Below the pieces are notes generated by a model. It ran no database searches. It worked only from the letters and a program-made list of their open reading frames with translations, and was not told the origin of the DNA. From Streptomyces caelestis (GTDB lineage: Bacteria > Actinomycetota > Actinomycetes > Streptomycetales > Streptomycetaceae): a stretch of DNA of 64,000 bases. Shown piece after piece: positions 44,117 to 52,067 of this stretch. The translations under genes were made by a program, and so were the position numbers. How positions within the stretch are numbered: position 1 is the first letter of the stretch; the number at the start of each line of letters is the position of its first letter. The DNA lies in contig NZ_LGCN01000029.1 of NCBI RefSeq assembly GCF_001279005.1, positions 1 to 64,000 of the forward strand, read 5' to 3'.

Positions 44117-45529
44117 TTAAGGAAGGGATCGGGACCGGTTAAAGGAGGCGGCCAGGCGGCCCGGTCCGCGACGGCGGCGCACGGACCCCCGGTGTCCGCG
44201 CCGCCGGGGCGCCCGTTCGCGTCCGTCGAGCTGGATCCAGATCCGCACCTCGGTCCCGCCGAGCACGGACGAGCCGATCCGCACGTCCCCGCCGGTCGAC
44301 TCGGCGAGCCGGCGCACGATGTCCAGGCCGAGCCCGGTGGAGCCGTCGCTGCCGGAGCCCCGGCCGCGGGCCATCGCCGCCTCGGGGTCGGGTATGCCGG
44401 GGCCCGCGTCGGAGACCAGCACGATCACCGCGTCCTCGCCGTTGTGCACGTCGACCGCGAACGCGGTGCCCTCGGCGGTGTGCCGGAAGACGTTGCCGAG
44501 CAGCGCGTCGAGGGCGGCGGCCAGGTCGGTGCGGGCCACGGGTATGCGCACCGGCCGGTCGGCGCCGGCCACCCGCCACTTGCGGCCCTCGTCCTCGGCG
44601 AGCGCCGACCAGAACGCCATCCGTTCCCGCACCACTTCGGCCGCGTCGCAGCCGGCGCCGGGTCCGGCGGCGGCCGTCTGCGGCTTGGCGTCGCGGGCGG
44701 TGCGGATGATGGTGTCCACCTCCCGCTCCAGCTGCTCGACCGCCGCCCGGGTCTGCTCGGCGGCCGGGCCCTCGCCGAGGGAGGCGGCGTTGAGCCGCAG
44801 CACCGTCAGCGGGGTGCGCAGCCGGTGGGACAGGTCGGCGGCCAGCTCCCGCTCGTTGGCGAGCAGGTGGACGACCTGGTCGGCCATGGAGTTGAACGCC
44901 ACGGCCGCCAGCCGCAGTTCGGTCGGCCCCTCCTCGGGCACCCGGGCTCCCAGCTTCCCCTCGCCCAGCTCGTGCGCCCCCTCGACCAGCCGCCGCGCGG
45001 GCCGCACCATCCGTACGCCCAGCCGGTCGGCGACCGCGACCGAGCCGAGGATCAGGGCGGCTCCGACCGCGGCGAGCACCGCCCAGGCCGTGCCGACGCC
45101 GTTGGTGACCTCGGACTCGGGGACGAACACCTCGACGACGGCGATCTCGCCGCTGCTCAGCGCCACCGGCTGGAGCAGGGCCGAGCCTCCGGACACGGTG
45201 GAGGTGGAGGCGCGGCCCAGTCTCCGCACGGCCGCGATGTCCTTCCCGGCGGCCCGCCGCCGCCCTATGTCGAGGGCTTCGCCGCCGTCACCGGCCGGGA
45301 TGTGCACGGCCATCGCGGCGTTCGAACCGGCGGAGGCGACGACGCGTTCGAGCTGGTCGCGGTCGGTGGTGATGGACAGCGCGGGGGCGACGGCCGCCGC
45401 CTCCCGCTCGGCGTTGGAGAAGGCGCGGTCGCGGGCCGTCTCCCGGACGACCAGACCGAGCGGCACCGCGAAGGCGACCACGACCATCGCGGTCACCGCC
45501 AGCGCCACCTTCACCAGGGCCCATCTCAT
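44117..45529 (-). CDS. Sensor histidine kinase
   Basis: A 470-residue membrane kinase. Transmembrane helix 1 is at about 7-28 and helix 2 at 148-168, flanking an extracytoplasmic domain of about 120 residues. A HAMP domain follows (VRPARRLVEGAHELGEGKLGARVPE). The HisKA has ELAADLSHRLRTPLTVL with phospho-His235. The HATPase shows LLGNVFRHTAEGT, VSDAGPGIPD and GLGLDIVRRLAESTGG. ATG at 45529 overlaps the response regulator stop by four bases. The extracytoplasmic domain has no recognised fold. Chitin breakdown products are one possible signal, given the chitinase gene downstream. Confidence 0.92.
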   Translation of the reverse strand: MRWALVKVALAVTAMVVVAFAVPLGLVVRETARDRAFSNAEREAAAVAPALSITTDRDQLERVVASAGSNAAMAVHIPAGDGGEALDIGRRRAAGKDIAAVRRLGRASTSTVSGGSALLQPVALSSGEIAVVEVFVPESEVTNGVGTAWAVLAAVGAALILGSVAVADRLGVRMVRPARRLVEGAHELGEGKLGARVPEEGPTELRLAAVAFNSMADQVVHLLANERELAADLSHRLRTPLTVLRLNAASLGEGPAAEQTRAAVEQLEREVDTIIRTARDAKPQTAAAGPGAGCDAAEVVRERMAFWSALAEDEGRKWRVAGADRPVRIPVARTDLAAALDALLGNVFRHTAEGTAFAVDVHNGEDAVIVLVSDAGPGIPDPEAAMARGRGSGSDGSTGLGLDIVRRLAESTGGDVRIGSSVLGGTEVRIWIQLDGRERAPRRRGHRGSVRRRRGPGRLAASFNRSRSLP

Positions 45530-46245
45530 CGCGGCGGCTCCGTTCCGGGCGCGTGCGCGGCCGGGGGCTCCAGCTTCACGCCGACGCCCCGCAGGGTGTG
45601 CAGGTAGCGGGGCCGGGCGGCGGTCTCCCCCAGCTTCCGGCGCAGCCAGGACAGATGGACGTCGATGGTCTGGTCGTCGCCGTAGGACTGCTGCCACACC
45701 TCGGCGAGCAGCTCCTTGCGGGGGACGACCACGCCGGGGCGTCCGGCGAGGAAGGCGAGCAGGTCGAACTCGCGCCGGGTCAGGTCGAGTCGTACGCCGT
45801 CCAGTTCGGCCTGGCGGCGCAGCGGGTCGACGGTCAGGCCGCCGACCCGGATGACCGGGGAGGGCGCCGCCTCCCCTCCGCCGGACCGGGCCCGGCGCAG
45901 CACGGCCGCCATCCGGGCCGAGAGGTGCTCCACCGAGAAGGGCTTGGTCAGGTAGTCGTCCGCGCCGGCGTTCAACAGCCGTACGACCTCGGTCTCGTCG
46001 TCCCGGGCGGTGGCGACGATCACCGGTACGTCGGTGATGCCGCGCAGCATCTTCAGGGCCTCGGAGCCGTCGAGATCGGGCAGTCCGAGGTCCAGGACGA
46101 CCACGTCGAAACGGTGGTGGGCGACCTCGCGCAGCGCCTCCAGCGCCGTGCCCACGCTGCGCACGGTGTGCGAGGCGTCGGTGAGCTGCCGGATGAGCGC
46201 CGAGCGTACGAACTGGTCGTCCTCGACCACGAGAACACTTGCCAT
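45526..46245 (-). CDS. OmpR-family response regulator
   Basis: A 239-residue regulator. The receiver has VLVVEDDQFVRSALIRQL and phospho-acceptor Asp52 in VVVLDLGLPDLDG, with the K in DDYLTKPF. The C-terminal winged helix reads RLDLTRREFDLLAFLAGRPGVVVPRKELLAEVW, SYGDDQTIDVHLSWLRRKLGE, RYLHTLRGVGVKLEPP. ATG at 46245 is the internal Met that starts MASVLVVEDD; a longer frame extends 26 residues upstream. Translationally coupled to the kinase, 110 bp from the divergent gene. Confidence 0.93.
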   Translation of the reverse strand: MASVLVVEDDQFVRSALIRQLTDASHTVRSVGTALEALREVAHHRFDVVVLDLGLPDLDGSEALKMLRGITDVPVIVATARDDETEVVRLLNAGADDYLTKPFSVEHLSARMAAVLRRARSGGGEAAPSPVIRVGGLTVDPLRRQAELDGVRLDLTRREFDLLAFLAGRPGVVVPRKELLAEVWQQSYGDDQTIDVHLSWLRRKLGETAARPRYLHTLRGVGVKLEPPAAHAPGTEPPR

Positions 46246-46355
46246 GGGCGGCACCGTACGCCATCCCGGGTGGGCGGAGTACGGGCCTGTGGACAACTCC
46301 GGACGCCTCCGCAGGGGCGACACTCCTGAGGTGGATGGGGCAGTATGGGCCGACG

Positions 46356-46931
46356 ATGCGCAGAGGACTCGTACACGTGCTGGCCTGGCTGCTCGCCACG
46401 GGCGCGGCGGTCACGCTGTCGTGGTGGGGTGTCAGCACGGTGCTGACGGGCACCGCCTACGACCCGCCCCGCGCCCTGCCCGTCGCGGCGGCCGACGCGG
46501 CCACCGAGCAGTCGGATCCGGTGTCGTCGTCGACGCGTCGGCCTTCCGGGACGGCGGGTCCGAAGGAGACCGGGGAGACGCGGAGACCGTCGGCGGAGCC
46601 CGACGGGTCGCCGTCCTCCGAGCCGGATCCGGATCCGGAGCCGGAGCCGTCCCGGCCCACCACGCCCTCGCCTTCCCCCTCCCCCTCCCTCGCCGCTCCG
46701 GCCGCCTCCGGCGAGGTGAAGAGCTACGACACCAAGGGCGGCCGTGCGGTGTTCGACCTCGGCGAGAGGTCCGCGTCGCTGGTCTCGGCGACGCCGGGGG
46801 CGGGCTGGTCGATGCAGGTGTGGAAGACGGAGACGTGGATCCGGGTGGAGTTCTCCTCGGGCGCGGACCGGGTGACGGTCTTCTGCACCTGGCACGACGG
46901 TCCGCCGCGGGTGGAGATCGGGACGTACTGA
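46356..46931 (+). CDS. Membrane-anchored protein with Pro/Ser/Glu-rich linker
   Basis: A 191-residue protein. An uncleaved signal-like helix (residues 5-30, LVHVLAWLLATGAAVTLSWWGVSTVL) is followed by a linker of about 75 residues rich in Pro, Ser, Asp and Glu (EPDPDPEPEPSRPTTPSPSP), then a small extracellular domain of about 65 residues (VKSYDTKGGRAVFDLGERSASLVSATPGAGWSMQV, WIRVEFSSGADRVTVFCTWHDGPPRVEIGTY). The start could also be ATG 46335. Divergent from the two-component genes. The linker looks like a wall-spanning region. Its function is unknown. Confidence 0.7.
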   Translation: MRRGLVHVLAWLLATGAAVTLSWWGVSTVLTGTAYDPPRALPVAAADAATEQSDPVSSSTRRPSGTAGPKETGETRRPSAEPDGSPSSEPDPDPEPEPSRPTTPSPSPSPSLAAPAASGEVKSYDTKGGRAVFDLGERSASLVSATPGAGWSMQVWKTETWIRVEFSSGADRVTVFCTWHDGPPRVEIGTY

Positions 46932-47002
46932 GGGTTCCGGCACGGGCGCCGTGGCCGGACGGTCCCCGATCCGTGCTCCGCGTCTGCCCCGTCAGCGGAT
47001 TC

Positions 47003-47023
47003 ACCGGCGCGAGAGGCGCCGGT
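47003..47023. terminator. Small hairpin between convergent genes
   Basis: ACCGGCGC pairs with GCGCCGGT around GAGAG, between genes ending at 46931 and 47067. The 8-bp stem is only moderately strong. Confidence 0.4.
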
Positions 47024-47066
47024 CACGCGACCGCCCCGGGATCCGTACGTGTCGGCCGGCCGCCGG

Positions 47067-47936
47067 TCACTGGAAGACGGAGGCGGGCGGCGCCGGCGAG
47101 GCGACCGCCGAACGGTCCGTCACGGGGGCGGCCCCGCCGGTGAAGTCGAGGAGTTCCCTGCCGTGCTGGACGCGGCCCGGGTGCGGGTCGGAGGCGGCCC
47201 GGCGGGTCAGCTCGGCGATCGGCAGGGGCGCGTCGGAGGCGACCAGGACGGCGTTGCCGAAGCGTTTGCCGCGCAGCACCGCGGGGTCGGCGATCAGCGC
47301 GAGTTCGCCGAACCGGGCGGCGGCGGTGGCGATCTGGCCCCGCAGGTGCGCCAGCGGCGGCCCGTCGGCGAGGTTGGCGGCGTAGACCCCGCCGGGGGCG
47401 AGGGCCCTGCGGACGTCGTCGAGGAACTCGGTCGAGGTGAGGTGGGCGGGGGTGCGGGCCCCGCTGAAGACGTCGGCGACGACGAGTCCGGCCCAGCCGT
47501 CCGGCACCTTGGCGAGCCCTTCACGGGCGTCCACCGAACGCACCCGGATGCGGGCCCCGGCGTCCAGCGGCAGCTCCCGCCGGACCAGTCGCACCAGCGC
47601 CGCGTCCCGTTCGACGACCTGCTGGGTGGAGCGGGGGCGGGTGGCGGCGACGTACCGGGCGAGGGTGAGGGCGCCGCCGCCGAGGTGCACGGCCCGCAGG
47701 GGCTTGCCGGGCGGGGCGACGAGGTCGACGACATGGCCGAACCGGCGCTGGTACTCGAAGGAGAGGTGTGCCGGGTCGTCGAGGTCGACGTGCGACTGCG
47801 GCGCGTCGTCGATCAGCAGCGTCCAGGCCCGCGCCCGCTCCCGGTCCGGAACGAGCCGGGCGAGCCCTCCGTCGACCGGCTCGACGACGGCCTCGACGGC
47901 TGCCTGGTGACGCCCGCTGTTCCTGGTCCTTCCCAT
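47067..47936 (-). CDS. Spermidine-synthase-like SAM-fold protein
   Basis: A 289-residue cytoplasmic protein with the class I methyltransferase/spermidine synthase fold. LRAVHLGGGALTLARYVAATRPRSTQQVVERDAALVRLVRREL carries the SAM/decarboxylated-SAM glycine motif and acidic loop. RSVDAREGLAKVPDGWAGLVVADVFSGARTPAHLTSTEFLDDVRRALAPGGVYAANLAD resembles the polyamine synthase gatekeeper region. The N-terminal 60 residues form the small domain. ATG at 47936. Whether it makes polyamines or methylates another substrate cannot be told. No polyamine gene adjoins it. Confidence 0.8.
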   Translation of the reverse strand: MGRTRNSGRHQAAVEAVVEPVDGGLARLVPDRERARAWTLLIDDAPQSHVDLDDPAHLSFEYQRRFGHVVDLVAPPGKPLRAVHLGGGALTLARYVAATRPRSTQQVVERDAALVRLVRRELPLDAGARIRVRSVDAREGLAKVPDGWAGLVVADVFSGARTPAHLTSTEFLDDVRRALAPGGVYAANLADGPPLAHLRGQIATAAARFGELALIADPAVLRGKRFGNAVLVASDAPLPIAELTRRAASDPHPGRVQHGRELLDFTGGAAPVTDRSAVASPAPPASVFQ

Positions 47937-47973
47937 TCCCCCATGTTTCCAGACCCTCCGGCCCCGCTCTCAG

Positions 47974-48040
47974 CCCCTCCGGCGTTCGAGGAGCGGGGGT
48001 CCGGGGGCGGAGTCCCCGAGGGAGGGGGACGGGCGAGGGC
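47974..48040. repeat. Common Streptomyces intergenic repeat
   Basis: CCTCCGGCGTTCGAGGAGCG, then GGGGTCCGGGGGCGGAGTC and CCCGAGGG, is a form of a G-rich dispersed repeat recalled from many Streptomyces intergenic regions. It lies between the spermidine-synthase-like and small unknown genes, both on the minus strand. No other copy was noticed in the window. Confidence 0.5.
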
Positions 48041-48073
48041 GGCGGGGGCGCGCCCCGTCCCCGTACCCGGATC

Positions 48074-48460
48074 TCACGCACACCCGTCCGCGGCCTCGAT
48101 CATCCGCTGGGCCTCGTCCAGCGCCTCCCGCAGCACCGCGGGATCCGTCGCCGGCTCCGCCTCCCCCGGCGGCAGCAGCCAGTCCGCCCCCTCCGCGGGA
48201 AGCTCCGGCACCGGTCTCAGCCCGCGGCCGTCCGTCTCCGTACAGACGCTGCCCGGCACGTCCCAGGCCGCGGCGGTCCCCGGCGGCACCAGGAAGCCGA
48301 GGGTGTCGCACCCGTGGTCGTGCAGCACCGGCCCCACCGCGTCCGCGCCGCCGCGCCGCAGGATGTCGACCGCCTCCAGCCCCTGCCGCGCCGGAACCGT
48401 GACCACGTCGCACTCCGTGTTCGGCAGCTCCAACGGATCCCTGCTCCGCCTGGTCGTCAT
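48074..48460 (-). CDS. Small conserved protein of the primase-N-terminal-like family, function unknown
   Basis: A 128-residue protein starting at ATG 48460, chosen because GGAGG lies five bases upstream. Its central part, CDVVTVPARQGLEAVDILRRGGADAVGPV, then TLGFLVPPGTAAAW, and the C-terminal GADWLLPPG-DPAVLREALDEA, align with another gene of this window at 57.6-58.2 kb (DVVSVPAVFGRRMLD, GPVAEFRGRMLLFAAPGTA, WLVAPD). I recall similar proteins in actinobacteria annotated as bifunctional primase/polymerase N-terminal-like, but no catalytic residues are evident here. Divergent from the NsdA-like regulator. Its role is not known. Confidence 0.65.
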   Translation of the reverse strand: MTTRRSRDPLELPNTECDVVTVPARQGLEAVDILRRGGADAVGPVLHDHGCDTLGFLVPPGTAAAWDVPGSVCTETDGRGLRPVPELPAEGADWLLPPGEAEPATDPAVLREALDEAQRMIEAADGCA

Positions 48461-48607
48461 CCCGGCCTCCAACGCGCACATCGGGCCCCCGGTCCACAGG
48501 GCTCAACGACCCGGGACGTCAACGGCTACGCCGAAAGTCCGCCGCAAAGGATGGCAGTTCATGGCAGATCGCGGATGACATATCCGGATTGTTGCCAAAC
48601 TCCGCGT

Positions 48608-48622
48608 AGTGACTCCGTCACA
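48608..48622 (+). promoter_or_regulatory. BldD-box-like inverted repeat upstream of the NsdA-like gene
   Basis: AGTGA-CTCCG-TCACA matches the BldD consensus AGTgA-Nm-TCACc at nine of ten half-site positions, with the inner GTGAC/GTCAC symmetric. It lies about 95 bases before the start codon. Confidence 0.4.
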
Positions 48623-48716
48623 ACAGGTACGTTCTAGCCCGCCGGAAACAGGGCGCCACACGGACAAACGTCCCTGATTCCGGCATGGTTCGACGGTTCG
48701 CAGAGAGGACCCGGCC

Positions 48717-50165
48717 ATGGCGTCGTCAACGGTGCCCTCGTCACAGCCCCCCCGGCCCCCGCGGCCGAACCTCGCCTTCCGGCATCTGCGCGGACCGCGC
48801 TCGCCGGCCGAGTTCGCCGCGGCGGTCCGGCGGGCCGCCCGCGAGATCGGCGAGCGGGTCAGCTGTGACGCGCGGTACGTGCACCGAGTGGAGGCGGGCG
48901 AGATCCGCTGCCCGAACTACGCCTATGAACGGGTGTTCCTGCACATGTTCCCCGGCCGCACGCTGACCGACCTGGGCTTCGCGCCCCGCTCGGCGGTGCG
49001 CGGGCGCGGAACCCGGGCCGCCGGGGACACGTCCCCGGCCCCCACCGGGAACCCGGCGAACGCCACGACTGAGAACAGCGGGGCGTACGAGCCGTATGAG
49101 ACGCACGACCGGTACGACACGTACGACACGCACGACCACGAGGAGAGCGACGTGCTGCGTCGCGCATTCATGACCGGCGGGGGCGCCACGGTGGCCACCG
49201 CCTCGCTGAGCCCGTACGGGTTCGCCCCGGACGCGTCGGCGGCGCAGCGCGCCGTGCGCCGCGCGGGGGCGAGCGACGCGGGCGCCCTGGAGGATGCCGT
49301 CCGCCACATCCGGCTGCTGGACGACCGGCACGGGGCGGACGGGCTGTACCGCCGCGCGGCGGCCCCCCTGCGCGCCGCCTACGCGCTGCTGGACGCGGGG
49401 ACGACCCGGCAGCGGACCGCGGACCGGTTGTACTCGGGCGCCGGTGAGCTGGCCATCTCGGTGGGCTGGCTGGCGCACGACTCGGGCCGTTTCGACGACG
49501 CGCGCTCCCACTACGCGGAGGCGCTGGCGACCGCGCGGATGGCCGGGGATCCGGGGGTGGAGGCGCACGCCTTCTGCAACACGGCGTTCCTCGCGCGGGA
49601 CGCGGGCCGGCCCCGGGAGGCGGTGCGGGCGGCCCAGGCCGCGCAGCGGGCCGCGCGGCCGCTCGGCTCCGCGCGGCTGATGTCGCTGCTGGCGCTGCGG
49701 GAGGCGGGCGGCTGGGCGGGGCTCGCCGACCGCACGGGCTGCGAGCAGGCGCTGGTCCGGGCGGGGACCTACTTCGAGCGCGGGACCTCGGAGGCGGATC
49801 CGGAGTGGATGAGCTTCTACGGGGAGGCCGAACTGGAGGGCCTGGAGGCGCAGTGCTGGTCGACGCTGGGCGACTGGCCGCGGGCGGCGCGGCACGCACG
49901 GCGGGCGGCGGAGCTCCAGCACCCGCACTTCACCCGGAACATCGCGCTGTACACGGCGGAGCTGGCGGACGACCTGGCCCGCGGGGGCCTGCCCGACGAG
50001 GCGGCCGAGGCCGGGATGCGGGTACTGGACCTGCTGAACGAGGTCCAGTCGTCCCGGGTCCGGACGATGCTGGCGGGCACGTCCCGCGTCCTCCTCCCCC
50101 ACCGGCGCGCCTCCGGCGTATCAGCCTTCCTGGACCGCCACGACTCCCTGCCCCGCACGGTCTGA
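48717..50165 (+). CDS. NsdA-like regulator: helix-turn-helix plus TPR
   Basis: A 482-residue regulatory protein. The N-terminal part has an XRE-like HTH (PAEFAAAVRRAAREIGERVSCDARYVHRVEAGEIRCPNYAYERVFLHMFPGRTLTDLGF). A disordered segment follows, with an Asp/Tyr/His/Thr-rich tract (residues about 122-143, repeated YDT/HDH units). Next comes RRAFMTGGGATVATASL, a Tat-like stretch kept in this family. The C-terminal half is TPR-like (AYALLDAGTTRQRTADRLYSGAGELAISVGWLAHDSGRFDDARSHYAEAL, EAHAFCNTAFLARDAGRPREAVRAAQAAQ). The architecture matches NsdA/NsdB, negative regulators of sporulation and antibiotics. ATG at 48717 follows GAGAGGA. A BldD-like box lies upstream. Confidence 0.82.
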   Translation: MASSTVPSSQPPRPPRPNLAFRHLRGPRSPAEFAAAVRRAAREIGERVSCDARYVHRVEAGEIRCPNYAYERVFLHMFPGRTLTDLGFAPRSAVRGRGTRAAGDTSPAPTGNPANATTENSGAYEPYETHDRYDTYDTHDHEESDVLRRAFMTGGGATVATASLSPYGFAPDASAAQRAVRRAGASDAGALEDAVRHIRLLDDRHGADGLYRRAAAPLRAAYALLDAGTTRQRTADRLYSGAGELAISVGWLAHDSGRFDDARSHYAEALATARMAGDPGVEAHAFCNTAFLARDAGRPREAVRAAQAAQRAARPLGSARLMSLLALREAGGWAGLADRTGCEQALVRAGTYFERGTSEADPEWMSFYGEAELEGLEAQCWSTLGDWPRAARHARRAAELQHPHFTRNIALYTAELADDLARGGLPDEAAEAGMRVLDLLNEVQSSRVRTMLAGTSRVLLPHRRASGVSAFLDRHDSLPRTV

Positions 50166-50176
50166 AGACCGCACAA

Positions 50177-50276
50177 CCGCGGGCAGTCGTGCCGCAGGGC
50201 GGCACGGGTGGGCGCGGCCGGCACCCCGCAAGCGCCGGGCCGCGCGACCCACCCCCGGCCCGCACCCACGCGCGGC
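50177..50276 (+). repeat. Dispersed repeat, intergenic copy
   Basis: Matches the insert in the PucR-type gene at 8745 over CCGCGGGCAGTCGTGCCGC, GGGCGGCACGGGTGGGCGCGG and GCAAGC blocks, with a few substitutions. Lies between the NsdA-like gene and the convergent phosphatase gene. It contains GTGCCGC/GCGGCAC that may act as a terminator hairpin. Confidence 0.75.
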
Positions 50277-50322
50277 GCACCACGAACACCGGGCCGCGCG
50301 CCCGGCGCCCGGCGCCCGAACA

Positions 50323-50919
50323 TCAGGCCGCCAGATGCCCCGTCTCGTTCCACGACTCCATGGCCGGCTCGCCGTACGCCCACCCCAGCACCGACAGGGA
50401 CGTCGGGTTCAACCGGATACGGGCGGCGAAATCGATCGGCAGCCCCAGCCACCGCGCACCGATCGAGCGCAGCACATGCCCGTGCGCGAAGACCAGCACG
50501 TCACGGTCGGCGGACCGGGCCCAGGCCACCACCTCGTCCGCGCGGGCCGTCACCTCGGCCAGGGACTCCCCCTCGGGGACCCCGTCCCGCCAGATCAGCC
50601 ACCCGGGCCGGACCGCCTGTATCTCGGCCGGCGTCATGCCCTCGTACGCCCCGTAGTCCCACTCCATGAGCGTGTCCCAGACCTCCGCCCGCTCACCGAA
50701 CCCGGCCAGCTCGCAGGTCTCCCGCGCGCGCACCAGCGGGCTGGTGCGCACCTCGACGCCGGGCAGCCCCTCGTACGGCGCCCGGTGCAGGCGCTCGCCG
50801 AGCAGCTTGGCGCCCCGTCGGCCCTCCTCCAGGAGAGGCACATCGGTCCTGCCGGTGTGCTTGCCGGACAACGACCACTCGGTCTGTCCGTGCCGGGCCA
50901 GCAGGATGCGCGGTGCCAT
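50323..50919 (-). CDS. Histidine phosphatase (phosphoglycerate mutase family)
   Basis: A 198-residue single-domain enzyme. [34 protein letters not shown] holds the RHG motif with catalytic His, [17 protein letters not shown] the second Arg, [16 protein letters not shown] the Glu region, and [21 protein letters not shown] the second His. This pattern fits broad-specificity acid phosphatases or dPGM-like proteins (GpmB/CobC group). The substrate is unknown. It is convergent with the NsdA-like gene and divergent from the PAP2 gene. Confidence 0.88.
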   Translation of the reverse strand: MAPRILLARHGQTEWSLSGKHTGRTDVPLLEEGRRGAKLLGERLHRAPYEGLPGVEVRTSPLVRARETCELAGFGERAEVWDTLMEWDYGAYEGMTPAEIQAVRPGWLIWRDGVPEGESLAEVTARADEVVAWARSADRDVLVFAHGHVLRSIGARWLGLPIDFAARIRLNPTSLSVLGWAYGEPAMESWNETGHLAA

Positions 50920-51107
50920 GGGAGACCTTCCGGGTGAGAATTCGCAGGCGGGACTCCCCCATCATCGCGCACCCCGGCCGCGGGCAACCCGACGGGCGGT
51001 CCCGACGTCTCTCAGGGCCGAGGGCATGTCACGGGGTACGCGCGCACACCGTAGAGTGGCTGGCCGCTGAACGGAGCACCGCGCGAAAACAAAGGGGGAG
51101 CGATCGG

Positions 51108-52067
51108 ATGCCGCACACCGAGACACCGGGGACCGAGGCTGCCCCGGCGACCCGGCTGCGCTGGTGGACGGAGCTGCCGCTCATCCTCCTGGTGTACGCC
51201 TGCTACTCGGCGGGCCGGCTGGTCGTCCGGGGCGACGTCTCCGACGCCGTCGACCACGGGCTGGCGATCCTGCGCATCGAGAAGGCGCTGTACCTCAACG
51301 CAGAGCACCCGCTGAACCGTCTCTTCACCCGTGAGCCGTGGCTCGGCATACCCGCCGACTTCTGGTACGCGTCGCTGCACTACCTGGTGACCCCGGCGAT
51401 CCTGGTCTGGCTGTTCCGCTCCCGCGCGGTGCACTACCGCGCCGCCCGCACCTGGCTGATGACGTCCACCTTCATCGGCCTGATCGGCTTCACCCTGCTG
51501 CCCACCTGCCCGCCCCGGCTGCTCGACGCGAGCCACGGCTTCGTGGACACGATGGCGCACTACAGCGCGTACGGCTGGTGGGGCGGCGAGGCGAGCGCCC
51601 CGCGCGGGCTCGGCGGGATGACCAACCAGTACGCGGCGATGCCGAGCCTGCACGTGGGCTGGGCGCTGTGGTGCGGAGTGATCCTCTGGCGGTACGGGCG
51701 CACGCGCCTGACGAGGACGGCCGCCGTCGTCTACCCGCTGGTGACCACGATCGTGGTGATGGGCACCGCGAACCACTACTTCCTCGACGCGGCGGCGGGC
51801 GCCGCCGTCATGGGCGCCGGCCTGCTGCTGGCCCCCGCCGTGATGCGGTTGGCGGACCGCGCGAAGACCCGTTTCCCGCCCCGCTCCTCGGTCGTCCCGG
51901 CGGACTCCTCCGCCACCGGTTCCCCGATTGTCAGTGCCGGATGCCAGACTTCCGCGGGTGAGCGAATTCCACGGCAGCGGCACCCCGAGCCGGGGTACGG
52001 ACCAGGAACCGAACCGGGTGCCTCCCCCTCGGACGCGGGAGAAGGCGCTCCGGCACCGGCTCGCTGA
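51108..52067 (+). CDS. PAP2-superfamily membrane phosphatase/phosphotransferase
   Basis: A 319-residue integral membrane protein with about six helices (LPLILLVYACYSAGRLVV first, ILVWLFRSRAVHYRAARTWLMTSTFIGLIGFTLLPTCPP). Active-site blocks are PSLHVGWALWCGVILW (C2 type with His) and MGTANHYFLDAAAGAAVMGAGLLL (C3 His and Asp). It resembles the inositol-phosphorylceramide-synthase-like PAP2_3 group of actinobacteria. The C-terminal 55 residues are a Pro/Ser/Gly-rich tail. ATG at 51108 follows AAGGGGGAG. Its last 110 bases overlap the start of the nuclease gene, with that gene's promoter inside the PAP2 coding region. Confidence 0.82.
   Translation: MPHTETPGTEAAPATRLRWWTELPLILLVYACYSAGRLVVRGDVSDAVDHGLAILRIEKALYLNAEHPLNRLFTREPWLGIPADFWYASLHYLVTPAILVWLFRSRAVHYRAARTWLMTSTFIGLIGFTLLPTCPPRLLDASHGFVDTMAHYSAYGWWGGEASAPRGLGGMTNQYAAMPSLHVGWALWCGVILWRYGRTRLTRTAAVVYPLVTTIVVMGTANHYFLDAAAGAAVMGAGLLLAPAVMRLADRAKTRFPPRSSVVPADSSATGSPIVSAGCQTSAGERIPRQRHPEPGYGPGTEPGASPSDAGEGAPAPAR
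51928..51950 (+). promoter_or_regulatory. Candidate RecA-independent DNA-damage promoter of the nuclease-helicase operon
   Basis: TTGTCAGTG at 51928-51936, eight bases, then CAGACT at 51945-51950. This fits the RecA-NDp/PafBC-type consensus TTGTCRGTG-N8-TANNNT of mycobacteria, with one mismatch (CA for TA). Transcription would start at about 51957-51958, exactly at the nuclease GTG codon, giving a leaderless mRNA. It lies within the 3' end of the PAP2 gene. Confidence 0.6.

Noticed and set aside
43058..45607. Long plus-strand frame opposite the kinase and chitinase genes
   Set aside because: It is antisense to a kinase with intact HisKA/HATPase motifs and a chitinase with a signal peptide and GH18 motif.
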